A DNA stretch of 64,000 nt from Sipunculus nudus (lineage: Eukaryota > Annelida > Sipuncula > Golfingiida > Sipunculidae): contig JAPPUL010000079.1 of assembly GCA_026874595.1 (NCBI GenBank), forward strand, positions 55,001 to 119,000. Reading direction: 5' to 3'. Below, in pieces: positions 63,160 through 64,000 of this stretch. Made by a program: the position numbers and the translations under genes. Under the pieces are notes generated by a model, which saw only the letters and a program-made list of their open reading frames with translations, did not search any database and was not told where the DNA came from. Position 1 is the first letter of the stretch, and each line of letters opens with the position of its first letter.

Positions 63160-64000
63160 TTATAATTCTACTTTCTCTTTTGGCATGTTTTTGTATATAC
63201 TATCTCTTTTATATGGGGTGTATCCTGCATCGACTATTAGTTGCCTAAGTCTTTCCTCATCCATCTTAAATATTGTCCCCGATGCACTTACAACGTTCTC
63301 TTCAATCATTATCGAACCTAAATCATTTGCTCCAAAATGAAGCGATATTTGTCCAACTTCTGGACCTTGTGTTACCCACGAGCCTTGTATATTTTGGATA
63401 TTATCTAGGTATAGCCTACTTAAGGCAAGCACTTTTAGATACGTTGTTGCGTTGCTTTTATTTGATTTTAGATTTGAATCTTTAGGCTCTTGATAAGTCC
63501 ATGGTATAAATGCTGTAAAACCTTTTGTCTTATCTTGTAAACTACGTATCTCATCAAAATGTTTAAGTATATCATCTAAAGTCTCAACATGTCCAAACAT
63601 CATTGTCGCTGTTGTATAAAGCTTAAGATTATGTGCCTCCTCCATAACATTAAGCCACTCAGTTGCACTGCACTTTTTTTTACTAATTATTTCTCGTACC
63701 CGGTCTACTAGTATCTCAGCCCCACCACCAGGTATAGAATCAAGTCCTGCCTCCATTAACTCTGATATTACTTCTTTTATACTTAGTTTCTCAAGACGGC
63801 TTATATAAACTATCTCAGGCGGCGAGAATCCATGTATGTGTATTTTATAACTCTTTATATATCTTAGAAGCTCTTTATAGTAACCAAGCCTTAATGTAGG
63901 ATTAAGGCCGCCTTGCATCAATATCCCTGTACCACCAAGTTTCTTTGTCTCCTCTATCTTTTTTCCTATAACTTCAAATGGCAATACGTAACCCTCATCT
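63160..64000 (-). CDS. mqnC: Cyclic dehypoxanthinyl futalosine synthase (partial; 5' end beyond window)
   Basis: The frame is open to the window edge (DEGYVLPFEVIGKK precedes the visible core), so the N-terminal CxxxCxxC radical-SAM cluster is outside. The visible part has ILMQGGLNPTL, IHGFSPPEIV, SIPGGGAEIL, TTATMMFGHVET, FIPWTYQEP and QISLHFGANDLGSIMIEENV, typical of MqnC. MqnC cyclises dehypoxanthine futalosine in the futalosine route to menaquinone. Its presence implies menaquinone-based respiration. Confidence 0.92.
   Translation of the reverse strand, partial: DEGYVLPFEVIGKKIEETKKLGGTGILMQGGLNPTLRLGYYKELLRYIKSYKIHIHGFSPPEIVYISRLEKLSIKEVISELMEAGLDSIPGGGAEILVDRVREIISKKKCSATEWLNVMEEAHNLKLYTTATMMFGHVETLDDILKHFDEIRSLQDKTKGFTAFIPWTYQEPKDSNLKSNKSNATTYLKVLALSRLYLDNIQNIQGSWVTQGPEVGQISLHFGANDLGSIMIEENVVSASGTIFKMDEERLRQLIVDAGYTPYKRDSIYKNMPKEKVEL

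Overview
This 64 kb window comes from an AT-rich, Gram-negative-type (diderm) bacterial chromosome. The diderm call rests on an LPS-transport ATPase with a giant OstA/LptA-like protein, a SurA/PpiC-like foldase, a predicted outer-membrane beta-barrel and several lipoproteins. MqnC (futalosine route to menaquinone), a fumarate-reductase-type flavoprotein, LutABC plus an FAD/Fe-S 2-hydroxyacid dehydrogenase, and two TAXI-type TRAP transporters suggest anaerobic or microaerobic respiration on organic acids. Abundant TPR proteins and proteins combining cyclic-nucleotide-binding domains with TPRs recall spirochaetes or other deep-branching diderms. The sequence alone does not fix the phylum.

Layout. 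1-1500: frameshifted TcuA-like flavoprotein. 1.7-3.2 kb: comM (-). 3.5-8.4 kb: rplM-rpsI-alaS-trpB. 8.4-12.3 kb: a TAXI-TRAP transporter lying between trpB and trpA, flanked by an imperfect direct repeat of about 190 bp that duplicates the trpB-trpA junction. 12.3-14.8 kb: trpA, a Crp-like regulator and accD. 14.8-16.7 kb (-): an SH3/VanY-like envelope protein with small partners. 16.8-21.1 kb: a 1445-aa TPR protein ending in a histidine-kinase ATPase. 21.2-23.2 kb (-): glgC and a secreted tandem glycogen-binding-fold protein. 23.6-26.6 kb: amidohydrolase, cNMP-TPR protein and a second Crp. 26.7-37.4 kb: tRNA-Arg(CCU), prfA, prmC, an nfeD-type protease, TPR protein, murC, LysM protein, TPR protein, a small membrane protein, PpiC, nusB and an SH3 protein. 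37.5-47.7 kb (-): beta-barrel, TAXI-TRAP permease and receptor, 2-hydroxyacid dehydrogenase and lutCBA, a lactate-type uptake and oxidation module. 47.9-48.7 kb (-): ankyrin lipoprotein with a frameshifted last repeat. 49.0-52.9 kb: sigma-54 response regulator, phosphoglucomutase, TPR protein. 53-54.3 kb (-): folC. 54.4-62.2 kb: small membrane protein, TPR protein, giant OstA protein, lptB, rpoN, hpf, ptsN. 62.3-64.0 kb (-): panC and the 3' part of mqnC.

Features that stand out: the trp junction duplication around the TRAP insertion, with decayed comM-like and possibly ISL3-like remnants; an HPF with two copies of its C-terminal dimerisation module; an 865-aa OstA-repeat protein in the LptA position; a kinase-like TPR protein with Ser where the phospho-acceptor His is expected; a VanY-like domain missing its metal ligands; inverted repeats upstream of lutA, the lut-linked TAXI receptor and accD; and a window-wide pattern of perfect 9-19 bp tandem duplications, two of which span start codons.
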